A model generated the notes under the pieces. The model was not told the DNA's origin, did not search any database, and was given only the letters and a program-made list of their open reading frames with translations. A program made the translations under genes and the position numbers. Source: Glycomyces artemisiae (GTDB taxonomy: Bacteria > Actinomycetota > Actinomycetes > Mycobacteriales > Micromonosporaceae). From it: 64,000 bases of DNA. Of this stretch, positions 17,043 through 25,811 are shown one piece after another. Numbering within the stretch: position 1 is the stretch's first letter; each line of letters begins with the position of its first letter. The stretch spans positions 186,001-250,000 of the forward strand of contig NZ_PVTJ01000004.1 of NCBI RefSeq assembly GCF_003002955.1. Direction: 5' to 3'.

Positions 17043-17678
17043 TTAGATGACCTGACCCGTCTGGGACTGGAACGAGTCGCCCTCGGGGGTGGTCTCGGTG
17101 TAGACGGTGTCGAGGAACGCGTCCTCGTTCTCGTCGGTCAGGACCGCGTCGGCCACGCCGTCGCCGTCCGAGTCGATCGAGATGTCGTCGGCGAAGCCGT
17201 CGGCGTTGTTGTCCGAGACCACGATGTCGGTGTAGCCGTCGCCGTTGGTGTCGGTGGCGACCTGGTCGATGTAGCCGTCGGCGTTGGAGTCCACGGAGAC
17301 CTGGTCCACGAGGCCGTCGCCGTCGGTGTCGGACTCGTAGGTGTCGAGGTAGCCGTCCTGGTCGGAGTCGGAAGCGTAGGACTCCAGCGAGCCGTCGCCG
17401 TCGGTGTCGAGGATCAGCTCGTCGCTGATGCCGTCGCCGTCGTAGTCGGTGGCCACGCCCTCGGCGTCGCCGTCGCCGTCCGCGTCGATCAGGGTCACGC
17501 CGTCGGCGGTGATCGTGGTGTCCTCGATGCCGTCGCCGTTCACGTCGAAGGACTCGTCGACCGAGGAGACCTCGGTGTCGTAGCCGTAGTCGTCGCTGTA
17601 GTCGGCGGTGGTCTCTTCCTCGGTGTAGTCCTCGGCGGTGACGTCTTCTTCGACCGCGGGCTCTTCGTACTCGCTCAT
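17043..17678 (-). CDS. Acidic protein with calcium-loop (DxDxDG) repeats
   Basis: About 211 residues, extremely acidic, with an N-terminal Glu/Tyr/Asp-rich tail (1-45) followed by some ten loops of the form D-x-D/N-x-D-G (for example DVNGDGIED, DADGDGDAE, DTDGDGSLE, DTNGDGYTD). Such loops are EF-hand/dockerin-like or thrombospondin type 3 calcium-binding loops. No signal peptide and no membrane segment, so it may be cytoplasmic or exported by a non-Sec route. Two starts are possible; ATG 17678 has a better spaced GGAAG than ATG 17687. Function unknown: calcium binding is inferred from the loops. Confidence 0.75.
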   Translation of the reverse strand: MSEYEEPAVEEDVTAEDYTEEETTADYSDDYGYDTEVSSVDESFDVNGDGIEDTTITADGVTLIDADGDGDAEGVATDYDGDGISDELILDTDGDGSLESYASDSDQDGYLDTYESDTDGDGLVDQVSVDSNADGYIDQVATDTNGDGYTDIVVSDNNADGFADDISIDSDGDGVADAVLTDENEDAFLDTVYTETTPEGDSFQSQTGQVI

Positions 17679-17829
17679 GTCTTCCATCCTCAGGGCTTGA
17701 AGTGTTCGGTGCTTGTGAGAAGAACTTTACGGCCGGGCCCCGGGCCGTGAATCCCCAGAGTGTGCCAACCCCCTATGCTTTCTCCGGTCCCCCTTGCGCG
17801 CAGTTGTCACAGAAGGTCAGGAGCGTTCC

Positions 17830-18408
17830 TTGGGCTTGTCGGACAGCTCCTTCGCGGTCCCGGATCCGCCTCCGGCCCTGGTCCCGGTGCCCGCGGGCCG
17901 GGCGTTCGACCTCCACTCCTCGCGGGTCGTCACCGGCGCGCCCGGGTGCGGGTGGCAGTTCGACCTCCGCGCCGACGACCCCGTGACGCGGGACGGGGCG
18001 CTGCTGGTGCCGCTGATCTCCGAGGCCGACTACTACCGGGCCGTCGACGGCGACGGGGACGCGTACGCGAGCCTCGTGCCCGCCGAGGACGTGTGGGTGC
18101 AGCGGCCCGAGCCGGGCACGGGCGCCCCGCGGCCCGGGTACCTCATCGAGCGCCTCTCCGACCCCGACGCGCCGCCGGTGCGCCGGCCCTACCCGGCGTC
18201 GGACGTGCCGAACCTGATCGGGCGGCGGGTGTGGAACTGGACTGACGGGGTGTTCCGCGACGACTTCCGGTGCGTCTCGGAGCCGTTCGAGACCGACGGG
18301 GACTTCTGCGTGCGCGTCGTCGAGGAGCGCGCCTGGTACCGGTGGCGGCGCAGCGGCCAGATCCCGAAGGCGCAGGACGCGTTCATCCACCATCTGTGGA
18401 CGCAGTGA
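17830..18408 (+). CDS. Hypothetical protein
   Basis: About 192 residues, no signal peptide or membrane segment, Asp- and Trp-containing. Visible segments: GAPGCGWQFDLRADDP, LISEADYYRAVDGDGDAY, IGRRVWNWTDGVFRDDFRCV and a C-terminal KAQDAFIHHLW. TTG 17830 is chosen because AGGAG lies 6 nt upstream; other starts are possible. It ends 3 bp before the convergent holB stop. No family recognised. Confidence 0.65.
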   Translation: MGLSDSSFAVPDPPPALVPVPAGRAFDLHSSRVVTGAPGCGWQFDLRADDPVTRDGALLVPLISEADYYRAVDGDGDAYASLVPAEDVWVQRPEPGTGAPRPGYLIERLSDPDAPPVRRPYPASDVPNLIGRRVWNWTDGVFRDDFRCVSEPFETDGDFCVRVVEERAWYRWRRSGQIPKAQDAFIHHLWTQ

Positions 18409-18411
18409 CCG

Positions 18412-19569
18412 CTAGGCCCGCCAGAGGGCGAGCATCATCGCCTCCACCGCGATGCGGGGACGGACGTTCGCTTCGATGGCCTTGCGGCAGGCGAGGATCG
18501 CGTCGATGCGGCGCAGCAGGGACTCGGCGCTGAGGCGGGCGGCGGCCGCGCGGGTGGTGTCGGCCATGTCCGGGTGGACGGGGTCGACGCGGGCGCCGAA
18601 GCCGGCGGCGAGGGCGTCGCGGTAGAACGCGGCGAGGTCGACGAGGGCCCGGTCGAGCGAGTCGCGCTGGGCGCGGGTGTCGCGGGTCTTCTGCTTCTTC
18701 TCCAGCTCCTTGAGCGCCGCGGAGGCGCCGCGGGCGGCCCTGGACGCGCCCTTGCCGGTGCCGCCCTTGCCGAGGGCGGTCTCCAGCGCCTCGCGCTCGG
18801 CCGCGGAGCGCTCGGTGTACGTGCCGGAGGCCTCCGCTTCGGCGGCCTCGATGAGCTCGACGGCGGCGGTGAAGCACGCGCCGAGGCCGGTGAGGCGGCG
18901 CGGGATCTGGAGGACGTCGTGGCGCTTCGCGCGGGCCTCCGCGTCGGTGGCGAGGCGCCGGGCGCGCCCGACGTGGCCCTGGGCGGCGGCGGCGAACAGC
19001 TCGGCCTCGCGGCGGTCGAGGCCGTCGCGGGCGACGAGGAGGTCGGCGATCGCGCCGGGCGGGGGCTGGCGCAGGCCCATGACGCGGCAGCGGGAGCGGA
19101 TCGTCACGGAGATCTCGGCCGGGTTCGTCGACGGCGCGCACAGCAGGAACACCGTGCGCTCGGGCGGTTCCTCGACGGCTTTGAGCAGGGCGTTCGCGGC
19201 GGCCTCGGTGAGGCGGTCGGCATCCTCGACGATGAGGACCTGCCAGGGCCCGGAGGTGGGGGCGCGGGAGGCGTCGAGGATGAGGCCGCGCACCTGGTCG
19301 ACGCCGAGGGACAGTCCCTCGGGGATGACGCGCGTGACGTCCGGGTGCGTGCCGCCGAGGACCGTGCGGCAGGAGTGGCATTCGCCGCAGCCGTCGTCGG
19401 GGCATTGGAGGGCCGCGGCGAACGCGACCGCCGCGGTGGAGCGGCCGGACCCGGGCGGGCCGGTGAACAGCCACGCGTGGGTCATGCCGGTGCCGCGGGC
19501 GGCCGCGGCGAGGACCCGGCGGGCCTCGTCCTGGCCCACGAGCTCGTCGAACACCCCGGAGACGGTCAC
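18412..19569 (-). CDS. holB: DNA polymerase III subunit delta'
   Basis: A 385-residue clamp-loader subunit of the replicative polymerase. Seen: FDELVGQDEARRVL at the N-terminus, a Walker A region in FTGPPGSGRSTAA, the zinc Cys cluster CPDDGCGECHSC, VLIVEDADRLTEAAANALLK (Walker B and neighbours) and the sensor-like TIRSRCRV. The Walker A reads GSGRS where active ATPases have GxGKT; delta' subunits do not depend on ATP hydrolysis. The GTG overlaps the tmk stop by 4 bp (GTGA), so the two genes form a coupled operon. A basic, low-complexity Lys/Ala/Gly stretch near residues 280-310 looks like a linker. Confidence 0.92.
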   Translation of the reverse strand: MTVSGVFDELVGQDEARRVLAAAARGTGMTHAWLFTGPPGSGRSTAAVAFAAALQCPDDGCGECHSCRTVLGGTHPDVTRVIPEGLSLGVDQVRGLILDASRAPTSGPWQVLIVEDADRLTEAAANALLKAVEEPPERTVFLLCAPSTNPAEISVTIRSRCRVMGLRQPPPGAIADLLVARDGLDRREAELFAAAAQGHVGRARRLATDAEARAKRHDVLQIPRRLTGLGACFTAAVELIEAAEAEASGTYTERSAAEREALETALGKGGTGKGASRAARGASAALKELEKKQKTRDTRAQRDSLDRALVDLAAFYRDALAAGFGARVDPVHPDMADTTRAAAARLSAESLLRRIDAILACRKAIEANVRPRIAVEAMMLALWRA

Positions 19570-21701
19570 GCGCGACCGGCCTCCTCGGCGACGTTGCCCC
19601 AGCCGTACTCGTCGGGGCCGCGCTCGGGCTCCTTGTCGGAGTCGAGGCCGGGCCAGCCCGCGTCGGTGCGGGCGGTCTGGGTGCGGATGTCGAGGCGCTC
19701 GGCGACGGCCTCGCGGACCGCGGCGGCGATCTCGTCGGGCGTGCCACCCGCGGGGATCACCAGGTAGCGCTTGGGTTCGGCGGCGGCGAGGCCGAGGAAC
19801 GTCTCGCGGACCCGCTCGTGGTACTCGATGCGCTCCTGCTCCAGGCGGTCGCCCTCGCCGCCGGCCTTGGCGCGGTGCAGGCCCTGCGCGGGGTCGACGT
19901 CGAGGAGGACCGTCAGGTCGGGCTTGAGGCCGCCCGTGGCCCACTGGGAGACCCACGCGACCTCGTCCTTGCCGAGGTCGCGGCCCGAGCCCTGGTAGGC
20001 GATCGAGGAGTCGATGTAGCGGTCGGAGACGACGACGGCGCCGCGTTCGAGGGCCGGGCGGATGACCTTCTCGACGTGCTGGGCGCGGTCGGCGGCGAAC
20101 AGGAGCGCCTCGGCGCGCGGCGACGGCGCGGAGTCGCCGCCGGAGTCCAGGACGAGGGAGCGGATGCGCATGCCGATGTCGGTGGCGCCCGGCTCGCGGG
20201 TGAGCACGGCCTCGTAGCCGCGGAGCTTCAGCCACGCGGCGAGCTTCACGGACTGCGTGGACTTCCCGGCGCCCTCGCCGCCTTCGAAGACCACGAAGAA
20301 GCCGTCGCTGGCGAGCGGGACGGCCGCCGAGAGCGGGCGCCCGCGCAGCGAGGACCACAGGTCGGCGAAGACCGGGACGCCCGGCTTGTCGTCCATGGAC
20401 CGGAACGCGGTCACGCCGAGCCAGACGACGAGCCCGGCGGCGACGAACAGGAGGATGCGGCTCATCGACACCTGGACCTCGGTGAACCCGAGGTCCAGCT
20501 GGCGGGCGGCCTGCCAGCCCGCGAGCGGCGCGGAGATCGTCATGGAGAGCATGAGGATGACGCGCGCGGAGACGGCGATGAACGCGAACATGCGGCCGCG
20601 GATCTCGTCCTCGGTGGACCGCTGGAGGAGCGTGATCCCCGCGAGGAACGCCATCCCGGCGCCGAGGCCGATGATGACGGAGCCGATGACGGAGAAGACC
20701 ATGTGCGGGGCGACCGCGTCGATGGCGAGCCCGGCGCCGGCGAGGACGATGCTCATGCCGAACCAGCGCAGGCGGGAGAGCTCCCCGATGAGCTTGGGGC
20801 CGAAGGCGATCCCGGCGCCGAGGCCGAGGAAGAGGAACACGGCGAGGGTGTAGAACGCGGCGTCCCCGGCGCCGAGCGTCGCCGCGTACACGGTGCCGAC
20901 GCCGATGAGGATGCCCGCGCCGCTGAACGCGCCGAGCATCCCGAGGATGAGGCCGCGCACGCGCTCGTTCGTGCGCAGGTAGGCCCAGCCCTCGACGAGG
21001 TCGTGCCACACGCTCGTGGTCTTCGCGGCGATCTGGCCGTAGCGGCCGGAGATCTGCGGGATGAAGAAGTAGACGGTGGCGGCGAGGATCGCGAACATGG
21101 CCGCCGTCAGGTACAGGGCGATGACCATCGGCTCGGCCCAGGAGCCGAGGTTGGACCAGACGTTCGATCCGCGTTCGAGGATCGCGAGGACCGCGAACGC
21201 CAGCGGCGGGGCGATGCCGTAGGTGGTGGCGAGGCTGAGCTGGTTCGCGGCCTCGTACTTCTCCTGCGGGAGGAGGTTCGGGACCGCGGCCTCCTTCGCG
21301 GGCGACCAGATGAGGACCGCGCCCTCGATGCACAGCTGGGCGACGGCGAGCCACACGACGGTGAACGCCGTGTTGTTCGTGATGAGGTAGACCGTGGGGA
21401 CCGAGGCGATGAGCAGGAACCGGGCGGTGTCGCACGCGGCCATGGTCTTGCGCCGGTCGAACCGGTCGGCGAACACGCCCGCGACGGGCCCGAGCACCAG
21501 GGACGGCAGGAGCCGGAGCACGATCGTCGCGGAGAACGCGGCGCCCTTGGCCGCGGGGTCGTCGAACAGGGACTGCGCGAACCCCGCGGTGGCGAAGATC
21601 GCGAGCCAGTCGCCGAAGGAGGCCAGGCCGAGCACGGTCCACAGCCGCCGGAAGGGCTTGATCCGCAGCACCGTCTGGATGTCGGCAAGGGTGTTCGCCA
21701 T
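19566..21701 (-). CDS. tmk: MFS transporter fused to dTMP kinase
   Basis: A 711-residue two-domain protein. Residues 1-430 form an MFS-type membrane domain with about 12 hydrophobic segments and the loop motif GVFADRFDRRKTM. Residues about 470-680 are a complete thymidylate kinase: P-loop FEGGEGAGKST, LTREPGATDIG, SDRYIDSSIAYQG (the DRY motif) and a lid with Arg residues; it makes dTDP for DNA synthesis. The last 30 residues are acidic. Such MFS-Tmk fusions are known in some actinobacteria. The joining is continuous with no frame break. The transporter substrate is unknown. It is coupled to holB by a 4-bp overlap. Confidence 0.92.
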   Translation of the reverse strand: MANTLADIQTVLRIKPFRRLWTVLGLASFGDWLAIFATAGFAQSLFDDPAAKGAAFSATIVLRLLPSLVLGPVAGVFADRFDRRKTMAACDTARFLLIASVPTVYLITNNTAFTVVWLAVAQLCIEGAVLIWSPAKEAAVPNLLPQEKYEAANQLSLATTYGIAPPLAFAVLAILERGSNVWSNLGSWAEPMVIALYLTAAMFAILAATVYFFIPQISGRYGQIAAKTTSVWHDLVEGWAYLRTNERVRGLILGMLGAFSGAGILIGVGTVYAATLGAGDAAFYTLAVFLFLGLGAGIAFGPKLIGELSRLRWFGMSIVLAGAGLAIDAVAPHMVFSVIGSVIIGLGAGMAFLAGITLLQRSTEDEIRGRMFAFIAVSARVILMLSMTISAPLAGWQAARQLDLGFTEVQVSMSRILLFVAAGLVVWLGVTAFRSMDDKPGVPVFADLWSSLRGRPLSAAVPLASDGFFVVFEGGEGAGKSTQSVKLAAWLKLRGYEAVLTREPGATDIGMRIRSLVLDSGGDSAPSPRAEALLFAADRAQHVEKVIRPALERGAVVVSDRYIDSSIAYQGSGRDLGKDEVAWVSQWATGGLKPDLTVLLDVDPAQGLHRAKAGGEGDRLEQERIEYHERVRETFLGLAAAEPKRYLVIPAGGTPDEIAAAVREAVAERLDIRTQTARTDAGWPGLDSDKEPERGPDEYGWGNVAEEAGRA

Positions 21702-21808
21702 GCTGCTCCTCGAAAGTCAGAAGACCGCACCGGGTCGACTACGAGACTAGTCGGCCCGATGCGGCCTCACGTCCCGGCGCGGTCTTCAGAGTGGCCTGGG
21801 ACGTCGTT

Positions 21809-22480
21809 CTAAGGAAGGCGGCGGGCGAGGTAGTCGCAGACGACGCCGTTGGCCTCGGCGATCGACGCCGTGCAGCCCTCGGGGTCGCGGCGGAACGCCA
21901 GGCGGACCAGGGCCTGCCCGGTCTCGACGGCCACCGTCACGGTCTTGCCCAGCTCGTCGTCCCCGCCGATGCCGAAGCGCTGCGCGAGCCCCGCGAGGAT
22001 CTGGTCGGCGATCACGTCGCCGCCGGTGGTGACCGCGTCGGCCCGGCCCGGGTCGATCGCGTCGGCCAGGTGGAGGACGCGGAAGCCGGGCGCCGTGCGG
22101 TACATGTGCACGTACTCGGCGATCGCGGCCTCGACCCCGGCCCGCCAGTCGGCGGGGGGCTCGGCGTCGAAACGGGCGGTCAGGCGCTCGAAGTACAGGT
22201 CGATGTACCGCTGCGAGAGCGCCTCGGCGAGCGAGCGCTTGTCCCCGAAGAACTGGTAGACCGAGCCGATCGCGACGTCGGCGCGCTGCGCGATGGCGGT
22301 GGTCGAGAGCCGGTCGTAGCCGACCTCCTCGATCAGGTCGGCGGCGGCGTCGAGCATCCGGCGGACGCGGGCGGCCGAGCGCTCCTGGACGGGCAGGCGG
22401 CGAAGCGAGTGCGTCTGGCCGAACTTGGACACCGGTGACATCGTGGGCTGCCTCGCGGCCGGCACGGTGGCAGTGCTCAT
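21809..22480 (-). CDS. TetR-family transcriptional regulator
   Basis: A 223-residue regulator. The helix-turn-helix is at about residues 35-80 (RRMLDAAADLIEEVGYDRLS, then TTAIAQRADVAIGSVYQFFG), followed by a helical ligand domain. About 30 residues precede the HTH. ATG 22480 has a GGGGGAGA site. It is divergent from mshA over about 290 bp. That gap contains GTGA-N7-TCAC (22499-22513) next to its own start and GTGTC-N8-GACAC (22593-22610), either of which could be its operator. Ligand unknown; autoregulation is likely. Confidence 0.9.
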   Translation of the reverse strand: MSTATVPAARQPTMSPVSKFGQTHSLRRLPVQERSAARVRRMLDAAADLIEEVGYDRLSTTAIAQRADVAIGSVYQFFGDKRSLAEALSQRYIDLYFERLTARFDAEPPADWRAGVEAAIAEYVHMYRTAPGFRVLHLADAIDPGRADAVTTGGDVIADQILAGLAQRFGIGGDDELGKTVTVAVETGQALVRLAFRRDPEGCTASIAEANGVVCDYLARRLP

Positions 22481-22771
22481 GGTGTTGTCTCCCCCCTCGT
22501 GATGACAAGTCACCCCATCATGGACGACTTGCCCGGATTTGAGGCTCATTCCCGGTCGTGTCGCGAGAGAAATTCCGGCTTCCCCCGACCGAGTGTCACC
22601 AATCAGACACGAAACGGATCGAAAGCTCCATGTCGTCCATCGACTTGCAGGAATGCGGAGTTGGTCACTCCCGCGCGTGCGGCGGTTGTGCCCGGGCACG
22701 CCGAGACGGAAGGATGGCGAGGGTTTTGCGCGTTGCTCTAGGGGATGGCAGCCGCGGGAGAGGAAGAACAC

Positions 22772-24073
22772 GTGAGTCAACGGCGCACACCGGCGTTCCG
22801 GGCCCGATGCCGCAAGCAGGCGGTCCACCGCGTGGCGATGGTCTCGGTCCACACCTCCCCGCTCGCGCAGCCCGGGACCGGCGACGCCGGGGGCATGAAC
22901 GTGTACGTCCTCAACACCGCCCGCGAACTCGCCCGTTCGGGCGTCGAGGTCGAGATCTTCACCCGAGCCACCTCCTCCGAGGAGCCCCCCACGGTCGAGG
23001 CCGCCCCCGGCGTCCTCGTCCACCACCTCCCCGCCGGGCCCTTCGAGGGCCTCTCCAAGAACGACCTCCCGACGCAGCTGTGCGCGTTCACCGGCGGCCT
23101 CCTGCGCGCCGAGGCCCACAACCGGCCCGGCCACTACGACCTCATCCACGCCCACTACTGGCTCAGCGGCCAGGCCGCGCAGGTCGCCTCAGAGCGGTGG
23201 AACGTCCCGCTCGTGCAGACCTTCCACACCCTCGCGAAGGTGAAGAACGCGCAGCTGGCGGAGGGCGACAAGCCCGAGCCGATCGGCCGCGTCTGCGGCG
23301 AGGAGCAGATCACCACCGAGGCCGACCTGCTCATCGCGAACACTGCGGCCGAGGCCGACGAGCTCCAGCGGTACTACGCCGCCGACGCCCGCCGCGTCGA
23401 GGTCGTCCACCCCGGCGTCGACCTGGGGGTCTTCCGCCCCGGCGACCGGTACGCCGCGCGCGCCGCACTCGGGCTTCCCCAGGACGCGCTCGTCGTCGCG
23501 TTCGTCGGCCGCATCCAGCCCGCCAAAGCGCCTGACGTCTTGTTGAGAGGGCTTGCGCGCCTGAGGGAGACCGACCCGGAGCTGGCCGAGCGGATCGTCC
23601 CCGTGTTCGTCGGCGGGCCCTCGAACACCGACCTGTACTGGCTGCCGAAGCTCGCCGGGGAGCTCGGCCTCGGCGACCGCGTCCAGTGGCGCACCCCGCG
23701 CTCGGGCGAGGCGCTCGCGCAGGTCTACCGGGCCGCCGACGCCGTCGCCGTCCCCAGCTACAACGAGTCGTTCGGGCTCGTCGCCCTCGAAGCGCAGGCC
23801 ACCGGCACGCCCGTGCTCGCCGCGAAAGTCGGCGGCCTGCCTACAGCCGTCGCCGACGGCGTCTCGGGGATGCTCGTCGACTCCCACCGCTCCGACGACT
23901 GGGCCGGGGCCCTCGGGCGCCTCATGGGCGACGGCGCCCTGCGCGAGCGCCTCGCCGCCGGGACCCGCACCCACGCCGCGCTCTTCTCCTGGCAGGCCAC
24001 CGCCGAGGGCCTCGGCGCCGCCTACCGGCGCACCGTCCTGCGCCGCTCCCAGGCGATTACCCTGAACCGGTGA
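22772..24073 (+). CDS. mshA: D-inositol-3-phosphate glycosyltransferase
   Basis: A GT4 glycosyltransferase of about 433 residues, first step of mycothiol synthesis: UDP-GlcNAc plus 1L-inositol 1-phosphate gives GlcNAc-Ins-P. Seen: [20 protein letters not shown] with the glycine loop, [25 protein letters not shown], and the E-x7-E motif in [18 protein letters not shown] 22772 with an upstream GAGAGGAAG is preferred; ATG 22745 is possible. It overlaps the next gene by 4 bp, as mshA does with a YbjN gene in Mycobacterium-like synteny. Mycothiol is the main thiol of actinobacteria. Confidence 0.95.
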   Translation: MSQRRTPAFRARCRKQAVHRVAMVSVHTSPLAQPGTGDAGGMNVYVLNTARELARSGVEVEIFTRATSSEEPPTVEAAPGVLVHHLPAGPFEGLSKNDLPTQLCAFTGGLLRAEAHNRPGHYDLIHAHYWLSGQAAQVASERWNVPLVQTFHTLAKVKNAQLAEGDKPEPIGRVCGEEQITTEADLLIANTAAEADELQRYYAADARRVEVVHPGVDLGVFRPGDRYAARAALGLPQDALVVAFVGRIQPAKAPDVLLRGLARLRETDPELAERIVPVFVGGPSNTDLYWLPKLAGELGLGDRVQWRTPRSGEALAQVYRAADAVAVPSYNESFGLVALEAQATGTPVLAAKVGGLPTAVADGVSGMLVDSHRSDDWAGALGRLMGDGALRERLAAGTRTHAALFSWQATAEGLGAAYRRTVLRRSQAITLNR

Positions 24074-24546
24074 TCGAGCGACTCAAGGCCGCCCTCGACG
24101 GGACCGGCGCCGACTACCGCCTGGACACGCCGCGCTCGGCGGTCGTCACGCTCCCCGGACGGCGCAAGCTCGCCACCGAATGCGGCCTGATCCTCGAAGA
24201 CCACGCCCTCCGCGTCGAGGCCTTCGTGGCCCGCCGACCCGAGGAGAACCGCGAAGCGGTGTGGGCGGAGCTGCTGCGCCGCAACGGGAAGCTGTACGCC
24301 GTCGCGTTCGCGACCGACGCCAACGACGACATCCACCTCGTCGGCCGCCTCCCCTTCACCGCGCTCACCGCCGAGGAGCTCGACCGGGTCCTCGGGCAGG
24401 TCCTCGAAGCCGCCGACGACACGTTCAACACGATCCTCGAACTCGGCTTCAAGTCCTCCATCGAGGAGGAGTGGCGCTGGCGCCTCTCCCGCGGCGAGTC
24501 CACGAGGAACCTCGAAGCCTTCGAGCACCTGCGTCCGGCGGACTGA
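24070..24546 (+). CDS. YbjN-domain protein
   Basis: 158 residues with the YbjN fold pattern: [51 protein letters not shown] and [12 protein letters not shown]. YbjN-like proteins are small chaperone-related, CesT/Tir-like folds. The GTG start overlaps the mshA stop (GTGA), so it is translated together with mshA; the pair is conserved in actinobacteria. Its exact role in mycothiol biology is unknown. Confidence 0.85.
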   Translation: MIERLKAALDGTGADYRLDTPRSAVVTLPGRRKLATECGLILEDHALRVEAFVARRPEENREAVWAELLRRNGKLYAVAFATDANDDIHLVGRLPFTALTAEELDRVLGQVLEAADDTFNTILELGFKSSIEEEWRWRLSRGESTRNLEAFEHLRPAD

Positions 24547-24552
24547 CGCGGC

Positions 24553-24582
24553 GAGGCGCGCCCCCGCACGGGAGCGCGCCTC
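24553..24582. terminator. Hairpin between convergent genes
   Basis: GAGGCGCGC (24553-24561) pairs with GCGCGCCTC (24574-24582), 9-bp stem, between ybjN and the bacteriocin-like gene. Confidence 0.55.
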
Positions 24583-24596
24583 GGACCGGACCCGGG

Positions 24597-24977
24597 TCAG
24601 GGGTTCGGGTTGTACTTCGCGTGGCAGGTGAACCCCCACCCGGCGGTCGCGTAGGCCTGGGCCCAGTCGCCGGGGCCCGCGGTGACGGTGTTGACCGAGT
24701 TGCCGATGATCGCCGTCGCCGTATGGACGTTGTCCGGATGCTTGTAATTGGAGTAGCAGCCCTTCAGGCCCGTCGAGCCGTCGAACCCGCTGCCGTAGCA
24801 CCAGGTGCCGCCGTCGACGTCCTGGCAGCCCTCCTCCTCGACCGCGGTCAGCCAGGCCGGCGCGGCCGGCCCGGAATCCGGCGCGGCGATCGGCCCGGCC
24901 TGTGCGGCGCCCGCGCCGCCGAACAGCATGAACGCCGCCGCGGCGGCCGCAGCGGCCGCCTGTCCCACCCGCTTCAT
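24597..24977 (-). CDS. Secreted lactococcin-972-like peptide
   Basis: A 126-residue preprotein with an Ala-rich signal peptide ending near GAAQA (about residue 27). The mature part carries the lactococcin 972 pattern: DVDGGTWCYG, then SNYKHPDNVHTATAIIG, then GDWAQAYATAGWGFTCHAKY. Lactococcin 972 of Lactococcus targets lipid II and septum formation. The four cysteines of this protein are unusual for the family and could form disulphides. The membrane/ABC immunity genes often linked to the family are absent here. A bacteriocin role is inferred from the pattern; a structural or signalling secreted protein is an alternative. Confidence 0.65.
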   Translation of the reverse strand: MKRVGQAAAAAAAAAFMLFGGAGAAQAGPIAAPDSGPAAPAWLTAVEEEGCQDVDGGTWCYGSGFDGSTGLKGCYSNYKHPDNVHTATAIIGNSVNTVTAGPGDWAQAYATAGWGFTCHAKYNPNP

Positions 24978-25207
24978 CGCAGGGTCCCCCTAGGTGTCCG
25001 TGTCGCTCTGTTCCCTTGCGCCGCTTGCTGAAAGAAAATTCCTTCGGCACGTCGCGCCCGATCGAAGCTACCGGAGGGCGCAAGGGGTCATCGGGAGTTC
25101 GCCGAATTCGGCTCACGACCGGGCCCGAGTGTCGTGAACGCGACACCCGCCACGCCACCGCGGCGACCGGAGGGCGTTCCGCGCGAAGCGGAAGGACTGA
25201 GGCGGCT

Positions 25208-25705
25208 TCAGCGTCCGATGAGCGCCGCGGTCGGGAACCGACCGGGCTCGCCCGCGAGGCGCTGCACGGTGTCGAGCCAGACCGCGCCGTGGAGCGGGAG
25301 CCAGAACGCCAGCGCCGCATCGCGGTCCGCGCCGTCCAGGCTCGCGGCGGCCAGGTCGGTGACGGCGTCGGCGAGGTCGAGGCGCAGGCCGGGGTCGACA
25401 CCGAGGCCGTCGAGGTCGGCGGCGAAGAGGAAGAGGAAGTGGCGGGGCGCGGTCTCGGCGTAGGCGGCGTAGGCGCGGGCGAAGCCGGGTCCGGCGGCGG
25501 CGAGCGCGCCGGTGAGGTCGGCGGCGCAGGAGCGGTAGACCTCGGCGAGGAGCCGCTTGCGGTTGCCGAAGTGGCTGTAGACGCACATGGTGGAGCGGCC
25601 GGAGGCCTCGGTGAGGCGGCGCACGGACAGGTCGCCGGTGCCTTCGCTGGCGATGAGGTCGCGGCTGCCGGCCACGAGCTGCTCGGCGACGGTCGGTGAC
25701 GGCAC
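25208..25705 (-). CDS. TetR-family regulator
   Basis: 165 residues. Helix-turn-helix at residues about 5-50 (VAGSRDLIASEGTGDLSVRR, then LTEASGRSTMCVYSHFGNRKR), then an Ala/Leu-rich ligand domain. GTG 25705 is chosen for the strong AGGAGG site 6 nt upstream. It is divergent from a membrane-protein gene; two ATAAC-N4-GTTAT palindromes lie in the shared gap, the expected arrangement for a repressor controlling itself and its neighbour. Ligand unknown. Confidence 0.9.
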   Translation of the reverse strand: MPSPTVAEQLVAGSRDLIASEGTGDLSVRRLTEASGRSTMCVYSHFGNRKRLLAEVYRSCAADLTGALAAAGPGFARAYAAYAETAPRHFLFLFAADLDGLGVDPGLRLDLADAVTDLAAASLDGADRDAALAFWLPLHGAVWLDTVQRLAGEPGRFPTAALIGR

Positions 25706-25758
25706 GGCGTCCTCCTGATCACGATTCGGCCCGGCGCTTGACGGCTTCCGCCGGATCA

Positions 25759-25790
25759 ATAACAATCGTTATCACGATAACAGTCGTTAT
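25759..25790. promoter_or_regulatory. Double TetR operator
   Basis: Two copies of ATAACA(A/G)TCGTTAT at 25759-25772 and 25777-25790, each an inverted repeat ATAAC-N4-GTTAT, 18 bp apart, between the divergent TetR and membrane-protein genes. Confidence 0.7.
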
Positions 25791-25811
25791 TCCATCCCTC
25801 TGGAGGTCGAG

